Shown in pieces: positions 1-11,437 of a stretch of DNA of 64,000 nucleotides (positions are counted from its first letter, which is position 1; each line of letters begins with the position of its first letter). Both the position numbers and the translations under genes were made by a program. Under the pieces are notes generated by a model. That model saw only the letters and a list, made by a program, of their open reading frames with translations. It was not told the DNA's origin and searched no databases. Source of the stretch: Paraspadella gotoi (taxonomy: Eukaryota > Chaetognatha); the NCBI GenBank assembly GCA_051294375.1, contig CM119268.1, positions 919,218-983,217 on the forward strand, written 5' to 3'.

Positions 1-495
1 ATCCGAATTGACAACTCGATCTTCATAACGTCTTTTGTTTTAATGTTCGCTTTCCCAATAACTGGTATTACTCATCCGTTCTTGACTTTGTTTATCATTC
101 TTTTTTTGCTCTTAAATCCTAAATCCTAATTTTCTCCATTTCGTCCTGGTTCCCAGAGTCACAGAATCTCAAAGTCATACATCAACAAATAAACAATCAA
201 ACGTTTCATGTTCTACTCCGTCATTTCTTATTCTCCTCTTCCATTGAATCGCTCTATCCTGTAAACCCCTCTAAACCCCTCTAAACCCCCTTTAAACTCT
301 TCTTACCCCCTTTAAAATTCCCTTTTCACCCGCCCAATGTCCTCAGACGTTTTTACCTTTTTCGAGGATTCCCTTAACCACTCTTCGACCTCAGCCCCTC
401 GGTTAACCCAGCCTTAACCCCTTTTTCGTCATTCCTAATCATCCTCTCTTTTTACGCTCCCTCTCCCTCTCTCACTCTCTCTCCCTCATTCACTC

Positions 496-497
<2 letters not shown>
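1..497. other. Non-coding lead-in, C/T-rich
   Basis: No gene seen. The stretch is pyrimidine-rich and holds a short run of AAACCCCTCT-like units near 265-295. It grades into (CT)n at 498. No splice-bounded open frame with coding character was found on either strand. Confidence 0.6.

Positions 498-557
<60 letters not shown>
498..557. repeat. (CT)n microsatellite
   Basis: Nearly pure CT dinucleotide run of about 58 bases, preceded by a degenerate CTCTCTCC zone from about 465. Confidence 0.97.
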
Positions 558-563
<6 letters not shown>

Positions 564-621
564 TGATTTCAACAAAGTTGTAAACGTCGCTCTACTTGTT
601 CCCTCGTGTTCTCAGTTGTAA

Positions 622-622
622 A

Positions 623-658
<36 letters not shown>

Positions 659-660
659 CT
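622..660. repeat. (GTC)n trinucleotide repeat
   Basis: About 12 perfect GTC units followed by degenerate TCG/ATT-rich DNA to about 900. The frame that reads poly-Ser here is a repeat translation, not a gene. Confidence 0.95.
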
Positions 661-1016
661 CTGTATTGTTGCCATCGACGTCCTCGAGTATTGTTACCAT
701 TACTTATTACTATTACTATTACTTACTAATGTCGTTGTTAATTTCATACGTATGTAATGTACCTATATATATATTATATATACCTATAATTACTACTACT
801 ACATACTACGGTGCATTTAAAGTCATAGTCATAGTCATAGTCCGACAACAGTCTGTATCATCGTCGTCGTTGTACAACAGTCTGTATCGTCATTGTTTTC
901 TTGTTTACATCTTTGTTTACGTAAACACTTAATGTTTAATGCTTAATTGTCGTTTGTTTATATCGTTGTTTTGCTCGTCGTTCCGGGTTTTTTTTTTGCT
1001 TCGCTCTTTGCTTCAC

Positions 1017-1020
<4 letters not shown>

Positions 1021-1092
<72 letters not shown>
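1021..1092. repeat. (CT)n microsatellite
   Basis: Perfect CT run of about 70 bases. It produces spurious Leu-Ser (+) and Arg-Glu (-) open frames. Confidence 0.97.
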
Positions 1093-1094
<2 letters not shown>

Positions 1095-1197
1095 TCCACT
1101 TTCCTCCGTTAAACGTTTGGTTGGGGATCAAAGCGAAGGAAGGGGAGGGAGGAAAAAAAAAGAAAAACAAATAAACGAGGACAAAAAAAAGACAAAA

Positions 1198-1550
1198 AAT
1201 AGAGAGGAAAGAAAAGGAGGAAAGGAAAGAAAAGGAGGAAAGGAAAGAAAAAGTAGGAATAAAGAAGAAGAAAAAGGAAAGAAAAGGAGGAAAGGAAAGA
1301 AAAGGAGGAAAGGAAAGAAAAGAAGGAAAGGGAAAAAATGAGAAATGAAAAGAGAAGTAAGAAAGGAAAGAAGAGGGGAAAGAAAAGAAGAGGAGGAAAG
1401 GAAATAAAGAGAGGAAAGGAAAGAAAAGGAATGAAAAGAAAAGGAGGAAAGAAAAGGAGGAAAGAAAATAAAGCGAGGAAATAAAAAAGGAGGAGGAAAG
1501 AAAAGAAAAGGAGGAAAGGAAATAAAGCGAGGAAAGGAAAGAAGAGTCTC
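1198..1550. repeat. Purine-rich GGAAAGAAAAGGA minisatellite
   Basis: More than 350 bases almost free of pyrimidines on the + strand, built of degenerate 12-13-bp GGAAAGAAAAGGA units. Such homopurine tracts can form triplex DNA; no coding sense is evident. Confidence 0.9.
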
Positions 1551-1616
1551 CGTCGGGAACGCGAAGTTAATGAAACGATGGGCGAGCGACGGAGGAAACG
1601 AATGGAGGAAAAAAAG

Positions 1617-1847
1617 GAAAGAGAGAAGATGGCATCTCAGAGAAAGGAAAGAGAGAAGATAGCATCGCAGAGAAAGGAAAGAGAGAAGATGGCATCTCAG
1701 AGAAAGGAAAGAGAGAAGATGGCGTCGAAGAGAAAGGAAAGAGAGAAGATGACATCTCAGAGAAAGGAAAGAGAGAAGATGGCGTCGAAGAGAAAGGAAA
1801 GAGAGAAGATGGCATCTCAGAGAAAGGAAAGAGAGAAGATGGCATAA
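1617..1847. repeat. 30-bp minisatellite, 10-codon period
   Basis: About 7.5 copies of a 30-bp unit (AGAGAGAAGATGGCATCTCA plus AGAAAGGAAAG). The + strand stays open from 1578 to a TAA at 1847 and encodes a charged decapeptide repeat of the REKMASQRKE type, predicted to be helical. The unit is a multiple of three and the substitutions are SQ/SK alternations, so translation cannot be excluded. There is no flanking exon or homology to support a gene. Confidence 0.85.
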
Positions 1848-1854
1848 TCCCTAA

Positions 1855-2020
1855 ATCCCTAACCCTAACCTAATCCTCGACTCTTAACTCTAAACATCTA
1901 AAAAAAGTCGCTAAAAAAACAAAAAAAACAAAAAAACAAAAAAACAAAACAAAAAAACAAAACGACAGACATTGGACAATGGACAATGGACAATGGACAT
2001 TGGACATTGGACATTGGTCG
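1855..2020. repeat. Short tandem repeats: CCCTAA, A7C and TGGACAATGGA
   Basis: Three adjacent arrays: three or four CCTAA(A)CC telomere-like units at 1849-1876, an A-rich AAAAAAAC array at 1912-1964, then a 9-bp TGGACAATGGACAT array at 1970-2016. The telomere-like run is too short to be a telomere. Confidence 0.85.
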
Positions 2021-2076
2021 ACCGACGGCTTGAAGTTACGTGTTTGAGTCACAGGCATCGAAAACGGGCGGAGTTG

Positions 2077-2312
2077 TGGAGCAAGCGGACAAAAGGGCGC
2101 GGTCCAAGGAGCAGTAAAAAGGGAGCGGTCCAAAGAGCGGACAAAAGGGGGCAGGCCAAGGAGCGGACCAAAGGGGGCGGGCCTAGGAGCGGACAAAAGG
2201 GGGCAGGCCAAGGAGCGGACAAAAAGGGCCAGGCCAAGGAGCGGACAAAATGGAGCAGGCCAAGGAGCGGACAAAAGTGGGCGGGCCTAGGAGCGGACAA
2301 AAGGGGGCGAGC
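2077..2312. repeat. 26-bp G-rich minisatellite
   Basis: About nine degenerate units of a 26-bp GGAGCGGACAAAAGGGGGCA-type repeat. GGGGGC runs recur once per unit. Open frames on both strands follow from the lack of stops in the repeat. Confidence 0.9.
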
Positions 2313-2489
2313 GCTTGCCGGACGAAAATGATTAATTAATTTTGGGTCGAGTGAAAAACATTTTTATTTCTAGGGAAATTTTTTAACGACGAAGCAGAAA
2401 ATGTCGCTGGTGACGAATGGGAAGTCCGGGGAAAATGAGTCGTCTCCATGAGCTATTTTATAAAGGGAGACAAATACCATCTGCCAGAG

Positions 2490-2614
2490 AATGATATGGA
2501 ATTGGAAAATGAATGGAAAATGGAAAGGAAAATGGAAAATGAATGGAAAATGAAAAGGAAAATGGAAAATGAAAGGAAAATGAAAAGGAAAATGAAAGGA
2601 AAATGGAAAGGAGT
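2490..2614. repeat. GGAAAATG(A/G)A tandem repeat
   Basis: Degenerate 12- and 18-bp units of GGAAAATGAA and GGAAAATGGAAA. The frame 2448-2633 (+) is this array and is not called as a gene. Confidence 0.85.
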
Positions 2615-2639
2615 TTCACCGCAAGAGCGATAATTGTGA

Positions 2640-3590
2640 AAGCGTGAAACGTTTCGTTGAGTTAAGATGGACCTCGATTCACGTGGCTTAAAGAAAAATA
2701 AAATAAAGAAAAAAAAATTAATTAAAGTATTTTAAAATTATATTCATAACATAAAGGTGCCCCTATAGACCTTTTCCCAGTATGTATCCCTATCAGAACA
2801 TACAATTCTACATGGTAGTCTTATCCCTATTGGTAAAAAAATCATATATAACGTTGGCCCCACTAAAAAAATTATCCATTCCCACCTCTTTCTGTTCAGC
2901 CTTTTAGATATTATGATTTTTCATTAATGACTTTCTAACAGAAATGATGTGTGATATCTATTAGAAAACTAGGACAGAGAGTAATCTAACCTTGTGTTGC
3001 ATAGATGCTCCCTCTATTTCCAGAAGACAACACTGACTTCCCCTTCCCAAATTGAATTATTAGATAAATAAAACATTTTTAAAAAAGAAAGCAATATATA
3101 TTTGTTTAAATAATATAGATTAAATACTAAATCCTTCATAAAATATAAAAATAGAAAGTAGTGAAACAAGTAATTTGCAAATTTTCATAAAAGAATCAGT
3201 TTTTTTCTCAGACGAAAAAAAAAGAAAAAAAAGAAAAAAAAAGAAAAAAAAAGAGAAAAAAAAAGTTTTTTTGAAAACAGAAGTTGAAAATGGTAATTGG
3301 TGAACCGCCATCGTCCGCCGCGTTTTTGTGAAGAAACGTGAAAAGTGAACTAATGTGAGAATAGAGGTTTGAATCTATCAAAGAATGTAGAAATGAATTC
3401 ATCAATGAATAAATGAATCATATTAAAGGTCTAAAAAAAGATCGAGGCATGACTCAGAAAAAGAACATAAAAGGCTAATGAAATGAATTAAAGAAATGAT
3501 GAATGAGCGGAAGAAACTAAATTTAAAAAAAAAAGAGAGAGAAAAGAAAAAGGTTAAACATACGGAAAGCGTGAATAAAGAGAGTGTGAG
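2640..3590. other. AT-rich intergenic DNA, no gene seen
   Basis: Unique AT-rich sequence with an A-rich (AAAAAAG)n patch at 3216-3265. No splice-bounded coding frame was recognised. Confidence 0.55.
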
Positions 3591-3599
3591 AAAGACATA

Positions 3600-3689
3600 A
3601 AAGGAAAAAAAGAAAGAAAGAAAGATAAAAAATACGGAACATGTGAATATAAAGAGGATGAGAAAGAAAGAAAGAAAGAAAGAAAGAAA

Positions 3690-3724
<35 letters not shown>

Positions 3725-3738
3725 GAAAGAAAGCAGAT
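3600..3738. repeat. (GAAA)n microsatellite
   Basis: GAAA/GAAAG tetranucleotide array with interruptions. It is followed at 3822-3903 by two copies of a roughly 50-bp unit containing GGCATGAAGGGGGCAAGTAG. Confidence 0.93.
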
Positions 3739-4124
3739 GAATCATCACAAATTCGAAAGGAAGAAGATTTTCTGGACAAAGAGTTTCGACCTCCGGCATA
3801 AAAGGAAAAGGGAATAAAGGAAGGCATGAAGGGGGCAAGTAGGGGAAAAGTGAAAAGGTAAAAGGGAAAGAAGAAAGGCATGAAGGGGGCAAGTAGGGGA
3901 AAAGAGAAAGGAAAGAGGGTAAGTATGGCTAGGAAGGAACAGGGTAAAGATTTAAGGAAGGGGCAAAACATTAAAAACGAGGAAAAAACGTAAAGTATCA
4001 TGTATCAATGTATCAGTGTTGTCTAATATAGTAAAACAAGTAATTGTGCACTTTTTCGTAGCTAACGAGAAGTACTAATGATATCGGCTTGCTTATTGGG
4101 CAATGGACATAATGGGTCCACAGA

Positions 4125-4315
4125 AGCACTCGAGAAGCGGACAGAAGCGGACGGAAGCGGACGGAAGCGGAAAGACCACGCCCACATGTGGCGGTGGTCG
4201 CGGCCGTGGTAGTCGCAGTGGTTAGGGTCTGAGTTGTTGGGGTCAGAGTGGTCCGGGAGGTCGGGGTCAGGGTGGTCGGGGTGATCGGGGAGGTCGGGGT
4301 GGTTTCGGCCCCGAA
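4125..4315. repeat. AGCGGACGGA and GGTCGGGGT repeats
   Basis: An array of AAGCGGACGG units (4125-4172) is followed by a G-rich GGTCGGGGTCAGGGTGGTC array (4245-4305). The second has runs of four Gs spaced closely enough for quadruplex formation. Confidence 0.85.
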
Positions 4316-4375
4316 TTCAATCTCAGGGCGATGTGTTCTCCGAAGATCCGCGAATTGAAGACAAACATCGTCTTT

Positions 4376-4452
4376 GTTCGTTTGTTGTTGTTGTTGTTGT
4401 TGGAGGTGGTGGTTGTAGTGGTGGTGATGGTGATGGTGGTGGTGGTGGTCGC
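4376..4452. repeat. (GTT)n/(GGT)n trinucleotide repeat
   Basis: A GTT run passes into GGT/GAT units. The hydrophobic Leu/Val frame over it is a repeat translation. Confidence 0.93.
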
Positions 4453-4699
4453 AAAAAAAACTGAATGGATTCGCTTCTTAATTGATTGTAAACAACTGGC
4501 GAGATACACGTAGGGACTAAGGGACGGAGAGGCGGACGGACGGATATACGGAAGGATGGACATTGGACAATGGACAAGGTTTGGACGTTTTTGTCCCTGG
4601 TTGGATTGTCTCTCTATTCGGCCCTGGGATGGTTGGACAATTGGACAGACAGAGCGTAAAGAAAGTAAAACTTGATTTTGACATGAATTGATATAATAC

Positions 4700-5400
4700 A
4701 TCATGGAAAACATAAATGTATAATATAATTTAAACTGTGCGTTTTACTGTATGTTGTATTTGCATCCTGTATGCATTGTATGCTTTACATAAATAGAGCA
4801 ATTGTGAAAGAAATTTCGAAAAGACAAGCCTCAAACTAATATTTTAGTTTCTCTTTCTATTTTTTCTTCTTTTCCACTTTCTGTTCATTTTTCTATTTTA
4901 CTTTCTCTTTCTGTTTCTCTTTCTGTCTTTCTTTCTTTTTCACTCGCCCACGTGATTTCTGCCTTGCGACGAGTTCCTCTAGAATTCCAAAGAAGAAACA
5001 GAATGAATTTCTTTCCAGGGAAATCTAAATGTTAATAGGAAAAAACTGTTTAAAAGTTAAATAATTAAATAGTTTTTTAAAAAAATCCAATGGACCAACC
5101 GTTTCTCTTCGGCAATGTGGTTCGCAATAAGGTCACTTTCCCTTTTTCTCTTAATCTCGTAAACATCGCATATGTTATTATTATTATGTAAAACATTGAA
5201 ATATCCTCGACCCAACACAACCCAAAGGAACCCACTTTTTAGTCGATGGACTCCGCCTACAGCGGTGAAGCCGGTTCACTCGCGGCTAAATTTTTTGTTT
5301 CTCAACCTTTTTTTTTCCAACTCAAACCTAAACAAACTTTTTCACATATTAAACATATTAAACGCCCCACGCACAATCATTTAAGTATTAATTTCAACCT
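4700..5400. other. Unique AT-rich DNA, no gene seen
   Basis: No recognisable coding exon. A T/C-rich stretch (4860-4945) made of TTTCT units lies inside it. Confidence 0.5.
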
Positions 5401-5408
5401 GACTCATC

Positions 5409-6006
5409 AACCCGGCCTTCCCTTCCACAACCCGGCCTTCCCCTTCCACAAACCCGGCCTTCCCTTCCACAAACCCGGCCTTCCCTTCCACAACCCGGCC
5501 TTCCCCTTCCACAACCCGGCCTTCCCTTTCCACAACCCGGCCTTCCCTTCCACAACCGGCCTTCTCCCTGTCACAACCCGGCCTTCCCTTCAAACTTCGC
5601 ACACCCGGCCTTCCCTTCCACAACCCGGCCTTCCCTTCCACAACCCGGGCCTTCCCTTCCACAACCCGGCCTTCCCTTCCACAACCCGGCCTTCCCTTCC
5701 ACAACCCGGCCTTCCCTTCCACAACCGGCCTTCCTTCCACAACCCGGCCTTCCTTCCACAACCCGGCCTTCCCTTCCACAACCGCGGCCTTCCCTTCCAA
5801 ACAACCCAGCACTTCCCTTCCACAACCCGGCCTTCCTTCCACAACCCGGCCTTCCCTTCCCACAACCCGGCCTTCCCTTCCACAACCCGGCCTTCCCTTC
5901 CACAACCGCGGCCTTCCCTTCCACAACCCGGCCTTCCCTTCACAACGCTTCCCACACCCGCCTTCCTTCCACAACCCGGCCTTCCCTTCCACAACCCGGC
6001 CTTCCA
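5409..6006. repeat. 20-bp CCTTCCCTTCCACAACCCGG minisatellite
   Basis: About 30 units of a 20-bp repeat with frequent single-base insertions and deletions. Because 20 is not a multiple of three, all frames cycle through the same peptide. The long frame 5246-6181 (+) and its minus-strand partners are therefore artefacts of the array. Confidence 0.97.
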
Positions 6007-6009
6007 TAC

Positions 6010-7430
6010 TCTCGTTCCCTTTCCTTTTCTAAGAGAAGCAAATTTAAATCCGATTATCCGGCTGCAGATGTCGACGCTGCAGCAGATGTCGACGCTTTTC
6101 GCTGATAAAAGCTCGACGTCTCCGCGGCCCGTGGGCGTGGCCTTGGCGCGACTCCGTCCCGTTGTCGTGGCGTGGCAATAGTAGGTTGCATTGGCGACGA
6201 GTCGATGGGCCTTTCATATGATATCAGGGTATCATAATAACTAACATAGGAACTATCATAAGAACTATCATAAACTATTAGTTTTCGAAAATATTCGACA
6301 TTCACCGCTCCGAAGTGGTTTTGTTACAGTTGTGAGAGAGAGTTGTGAGAGTGGTGCGGTGTGCTTTGATGCTGCGTGAGTGATGGAAAGAGAGTGACAC
6401 GGCCGTGACGAGAGTTTTGTCACGTGACGTGAGTTTTGTCACTGCCTTCCCGGAGTCGATAGTTTATTCATGATGAAAGGAGCTGATAATGGGGAAAGAG
6501 AGATAAGAGAAATCGTGGATGGGAAGAGAGAGGGATATTAGAGTGGAGCTAACGGAAACCAAAATTTTATTTAAGATATGTCACAATCATAATTATACCT
6601 GTAGTAGTATAATTATTAAGTACAAAAAATATTTTACATTCTCATACTGTTACTCTTAAAATTCAGGGCTTGAGTTTTATCATTTACATATAAATTGTAT
6701 ATTAAAGGCAGCAAAAAAATACTGTTACTTCTCTAAATCTTTTCATCAGTCCACCCTATTGGCTAAATAGCCGGAACAGGGTTGAAAACTAGATAGTTCT
6801 CTCAATAAAAATAATGATAAAGTGACTGTTAGAAGAATATGAAAATACAAATAATTTTTAAAAAATTATCTTCATTAATAACACGCGCACGGAAAGCATT
6901 TAAAGATTATTTTTATTACTATATAAAGTTAAAATTTTTTTTTTGAATTTTTTCATTTTTTTTAATGGATTCTGAAAGAGCTTTAAAAGATTAGAAAAGT
7001 TATTTAATACAAAATTTTTATAGATTTTTTTGTTTTATTTGATAAAAATTTATAAAAAAAACTATAAATTCAGCCATATGATGATGATTGTGATGATTTT
7101 TAACGTTTGTTTTTCTTTTTTAACCAAAAAAAATTTCTTGTCAAAACTTTTAAAAATTGTAGTACTTAACTTTCATTTAACTTTCAAGCTCTATAGGAAT
7201 CCGTTCTTAAAAAAACTATTTTTTTAAAAAAAACATTTTTTTGTTCATTTGTTATATATTTAATAAATATTTTAAAAGCTTTCAGTGCCAAACAACCCAA
7301 TGAACTTAATTCAAAAAGTTGCATGAAAATCGATTTTAGTTAATAGAAGAAAAAAAGAATTTTTTTGAGAGAAAAAAGTTTATAAAAAGTATGTTCAATT
7401 TTGGCCCGCTCTTATTGGCTTAAGGCCCGT
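6010..7430. other. Unique DNA, then AT-rich DNA
   Basis: 6050-6470 is moderately GC-rich and holds direct GATGTCGACGCTGCAG repeats (6066-6100) and two copies of a GTCACGTGACGTGAG-like motif (6409-6440). 6550-7430 is AT-rich with no coding signal. No gene was recognised. Confidence 0.5.
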
Positions 7431-7435
7431 TAGCT

Positions 7436-9150
7436 AAAATTTCTAAATTTAACTTTAATTAAAATTCTAAAAGTGAGGAACGAACAACATTATACTATAA
7501 TGAACATTTATGTAATAAAAAAATTTTATAAATAAATTTTACAATTTACGCAGTTAGGCCATATTATTACTAGTACTAAACCATAAATGTTTAAAATTTC
7601 AAACAGTTTTTTCTAAGATTTTTTTGCAGATTTGGATTCGGTCATAAAAAGTTGGTTAAAAAGAAATATAACTCTTTTTGAAAAATTCCTTCAATTAAAG
7701 TGGGTCAAAAATTAGAATAAGTTATATTTGAAGCTGAAAATTAACTTTTTATATATTAAATATAGTTTTTTTAATTTTTAACCCACTTAAGGTCCGCGGA
7801 TCACTCAATTCAAATTATAATTAGGCTAAAACCGAGCTCGGATTCGAAAGGAGAGCTCCTAACGATTCGAAATGTATTCACTTTACTATTTTTTCAAAGG
7901 CGTTATCGTTTTTTCGATTTTTTTTGTTACTATATAAAATAAAAGAAACCTATTTGAAGAGTTGGCAGCCCAAAGGTAATGCGGTTTCTCATGAAATTTG
8001 GCATGGATTACTTGTAGGTCACGAACTCCAATTCTATGAAAAGATACTTTAAAATTTGCCTTCCTTCATAGAAAATTTGATTATTTTAGTCCAATTTTTG
8101 GGAAAAATTCCTTGATATCTTTGAAACGAAAAAACATTTTTCCAAAAACGCGCTCATAGAATCTCTCCCACCTTTTCCTTCTTGCCCAAGATATTTTTTT
8201 CTTCAAGAAGAGTCCTGTGGTTTGAGCTGCAACTCTTCGTTTTTAACTTCACTTCGTCAAGAAAGTTAAATTCTGTACTCATTACTTTTGCAAGATTACA
8301 CACAACTTACACAAGCACGGGATGTGATGATGGAGTTTGTTCAACGCCGATGTCTTAAAAAAATGGCTTGTACTGTTTTAATTTTTTTAAATTCAGATTT
8401 GATTTTTTTTTCAGAGATTCTAGAAAATAGCGGCAACTATTTTATGATATAAAGTAAAAAGTCAAATTGAAATTAAATTCGATAAGTTTTTTAACTCATG
8501 AAACTCATAAAAGCATAAAAAACCCATCTGAAAAATGTGTAGAGTAGTTGTTTTAGATTTATTATGATACAACTCCAAGTATGGAGTGTACCAAAGGAAG
8601 AATTAAATATAAGAAGTAGAAATTGAGCTTACTGTAAAGAATCAGTTTTAAGTTAAAAATTTGGTTGTAGAAATTTAGCTTACATTTTAAAAAAATATTT
8701 TTTCTCTTTGAAAATCTAGCTTTACCGAAGAAAAAAATTTGTTTTAAATTTTTTTGAACATTCTTAGGTAGATTTTTAAAAGTTTTCGATTATTTTTTTA
8801 ATAGAAAACCTCTTACAAGATCTGAGGAAAAGGATTAAGATACAGTAAATTAAGATTTCTACAATATTAAGTTGAGTGATCCCTGGCCTTAATGAAAGAA
8901 TTTTTAAAAATGATTTATATTTTCTTTTATCAACTTTGACGAGGAATTCGAAATCTGCAATCAAAATTAAAAAAAGCCTATTTTTGAAATTTTTCGATTT
9001 TATAAGGATAGTACTATATATAAATATAGCCTACTGCGAAAATTAAAAAAACATAAAATTAATTTTTTTTACAAATTAATGTTCACTGATTGTATGTTTA
9101 TTCATAATTGACTTTAGGAATTTTTCGTATGTAACTTTCACTACGCCTTA
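7436..9150. mobile_element. Family D: long-inverted-repeat (foldback-like) element
   Basis: The left end (7436-7835) and right end (8872-9150) are diverged inverted copies. The reverse complement of the left arm reads through the same landmarks as the right arm: GAGTGATCC, CCTTAA, AAATCTGCAA, TGGCCTA(A)CTGCG, ATGTTCA. The interior (about 7870-8870) shows no transposase frame, so this looks non-autonomous. A third arm-like copy is at 61384-61625. The exact ends are uncertain because the arms are AT-rich and diverged. Confidence 0.7.
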
Positions 9151-9231
9151 CTATTGGGTATATGCTGTATATACTGTATATACTATATAGTGGATTTAGG
9201 GATTAAGGAGAAGCCGTACAAATAAAAAGGA

Positions 9232-9390
9232 GGATTGGATTAGGATTGGATTAGGATTGGATTAGGATTGGATTAGGCTGGGAAACTGAAGATTGAACGG
9301 GTTGGATTGACTTAAAGATTGACTTAAAGATTGACTTAAAGGTTGACTTAAAGATTGACTTAAAGATTGACTTAAAGATTGACTTAAAGA
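9232..9390. repeat. 11-bp and 12-bp tandem repeats
   Basis: Four units of GGATTGGATTA (9232-9278) are followed by seven units of ATTGACTTAAAG (9309-9390). Confidence 0.93.
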
Positions 9391-9398
9391 TTTAAAAA

Positions 9399-9462
9399 GG
9401 ATCAAGATAGCTTATTTATTAAATGAATTGATAATTTTTATATTGGTTGTACCAATTTGATA
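9399..9462 (-). mobile_element. Family A dispersed repeat, partial
   Basis: On the minus strand it reads TTGGTACAACCAATATAAAA, then AATAAATAAGCTATCTTG, the core shared with copies at 17142, 27693, 29632, 50243, 51979, 54427, 58471 and 61890. See the fuller copies for the extent. Confidence 0.8.
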
Positions 9463-9574
9463 ATAGTGAAAATTTAAGTACGATGCTGAGCTGGGTTCAT
9501 TTCGTCATAAGACTGGGGATGGAGGAGCATTCACCTCAATGTAAGAATTCTGCATCGGTTCAAGTCGCTTAGTG

Positions 9575-9625
9575 GGTTTGGCTCATTTAGGGTTTGGCTC
9601 ATTTAGGGTTTGGCTCATTTAGGGT
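9575..9625. repeat. 16-bp TTTGGCTCATTTAGGG repeat
   Basis: Three near-perfect units, each carrying the heptamer TTTAGGG. Confidence 0.9.
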
Positions 9626-9780
9626 GGGGCCTGGAAAAAGTCTGGGCTTCCAAGATGCAAGAGTCCATGAAACATTCAGGACCGATTATGTTACGAGAGA
9701 TTAGGAATTAAGTGAATTAAAGACTGTTCGAAATACAAAATAACCGGGAGGAATGATCCCGGATCCCATCATTAAATAAG

Positions 9781-9782
<2 letters not shown>

Positions 9783-9838
<56 letters not shown>
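9783..9838. repeat. (CT)n microsatellite
   Basis: Perfect run of about 28 CT units. Confidence 0.97.
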
Positions 9839-9839
<1 letters not shown>

Positions 9840-9840
<1 letters not shown>

Positions 9841-11010
9841 GTTGGCCACATGGGATTAAGAATTTGCGGAAAGGAGGGCATGTGTTCACAAGACCAACAG
9901 AACCAGTGAAAAAAAACCGAAATAAAAAAGTATCAACTCTCTTTCGCTCTTTCTTCCTTTCGTTTCCCCCCCCCCTTATCTCACTCACTTCACACAAAAC
10001 CATCGCCGTGAATATCTTCTTCACGTGTCACCGAATTTGGGTGAATTTCGTGATTTATTTTTGGTTCAAGGAATCGAGGTTCACCTTCGCAAATCTTGTC
10101 TTTCGATTCAGTTGACTAACTTTTTTACGATTTCGAAACTTTTTTTTTTTGAGAATAAAATGTCTTTCATTTGTGAATTTAAGAAAAAAATATTTTGGAG
10201 TTTAACTACATATTCCTGAATACAACAGGAACAGAATTCCAATGTTTAGGTAATAATAAAATATTTCCTATTTTATGAACACTTTTATTTTCTCTGTAAC
10301 TCTTTTCATACAATCAAACATTCTCTCTGTTTCAAACTTCATCAAATGGTCTTTCCCCTTCTCCCCCGAACCGCGACCTTCCGTGGTCTCCCACCCTCTC
10401 CCAGTATGCGTGCGATTCGCTTCCCAAACGCACGCACGAATTTTTATTTTTTTTTGGTGCGCGCGCAGCTTCGCAAATCCTGAGATTCTCGTTTGAGATA
10501 AGCGCAGAAATTCTTTTCCCCAATTTCCGGCGGAAAGACGAAGATAACAACTTTTACCGTTTTTTATTTGACTGGAAAGAAGGGAGAAAAGTTTGATACG
10601 GGACCCGGATGTGGTAGAGTCTGGGCAATGGCCGCATCGAAAAACGGAAATGGCGGTGGAGAATGTGGGAGAATGTAGGAGAATGTAGGAGAATGTAGGA
10701 TGGTAGTGGTTGTAAGCGTAATAACGATACGAATTTATAAGAGGCTGGAATGACATTGGTAAAGAAATAATGAATACTAAAATCATAGTTTTTTTACCAT
10801 TTGGTTAAAGACAAAAATATTTTGTTAAAATTAGGTCAAATTAGTAGGGTTCAAGTTAAAATCCAAAGCTAAGAAAAGTGACGCCGATTAAAGAGGACAG
10901 ATACGCTCACCTTTTTTTGACAAGGTGGTTTGGTGGAACTTGATCTTGGGGACTGATCTAGGGGATCTGATCTAGTCGATCTAGGGGACTGTTTGGTTGC
11001 CTTATAGTAT
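9840..11010. other. Unique DNA, no gene recognised
   Basis: The minus strand is open from 10786 to 10268 (172 codons with an ATG start), but the frame overlaps an equally open plus frame, includes a 12-bp GAGAATGTAGGA array (10658-10700), and matches no family I know. A GCGCGC-rich patch lies at 10420-10500. I do not call a gene. Confidence 0.45.
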
Positions 11011-11013
11011 GTA

Positions 11014-11060
11014 AGTGATTGGTCGCATTTTTAGACGTTAAGCGATAGATGATTGGTCGC
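11014..11060. promoter_or_regulatory. Paired inverted CCAAT (ATTGGTCGC) motifs
   Basis: ATTGGTCGC occurs at 11018-11026 and 11052-11060, in the same orientation and 34 bp apart, at the edge of a GC-richer island (11040-11320). ATTGG is the core of the NF-Y site. A promoter role is inference; no adjacent gene is identified. Confidence 0.3.
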
Positions 11061-11427
11061 CCGTTCGTGTGGGCGTGAGAGCTTATCGAGCGTCTGTAAC
11101 GCCGATTCCATATTTGGCGAAAGCGGAGCGAGTGAACTCCGTTTCGCTTGGGTTAATAGAAGCCGCGAGAGTCACTCAGCCCGACCGCCGAGCGGGGTTC
11201 CATTTTAAACAGAGGCCAAAGTGGGGCAGCGTGCCTCGCGGGCTGTTTTTTACCCCGGACGTGGCCGCGTGGGCGAGAGAGACTGGATCGAGGACGCCCT
11301 CGACTGTGAATGTGAAACGTTAACCATTTCAAGATTCACAATTCGCCCTAATAATGTTTTTGTTTCACGGTTGTGGGCGGAGAGAAAGGAGAGAGTTGAA
11401 TATTTCTGAAGGAGAGAGTCAGCCCCT

Positions 11428-11437
11428 NNNNNNNNNN
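11428..11437. other. Assembly gap, 10 N
   Basis: Run of ten Ns directly before a (CT)n tract (11438-11461), so the gap lies in simple repeat. Confidence 0.99.

Noticed and set aside
5246-6181. 311-codon frame of PGLPFHN repeats
   Set aside because: The 20-bp minisatellite has no stop in any frame, so the frame is a by-product. Indels in the array would disrupt a real protein.
10268-10786. 172-codon minus-strand frame with ATG
   Set aside because: Includes a 12-bp repeat, overlaps an open plus frame, and shows no domain or splice-site support.
11100-11160. tRNA-like or hairpin RNA around GCGAAAGCGGAG...CTCCGTTTCGCT
   Set aside because: A short imperfect hairpin only; no tRNA arms or polymerase III boxes.
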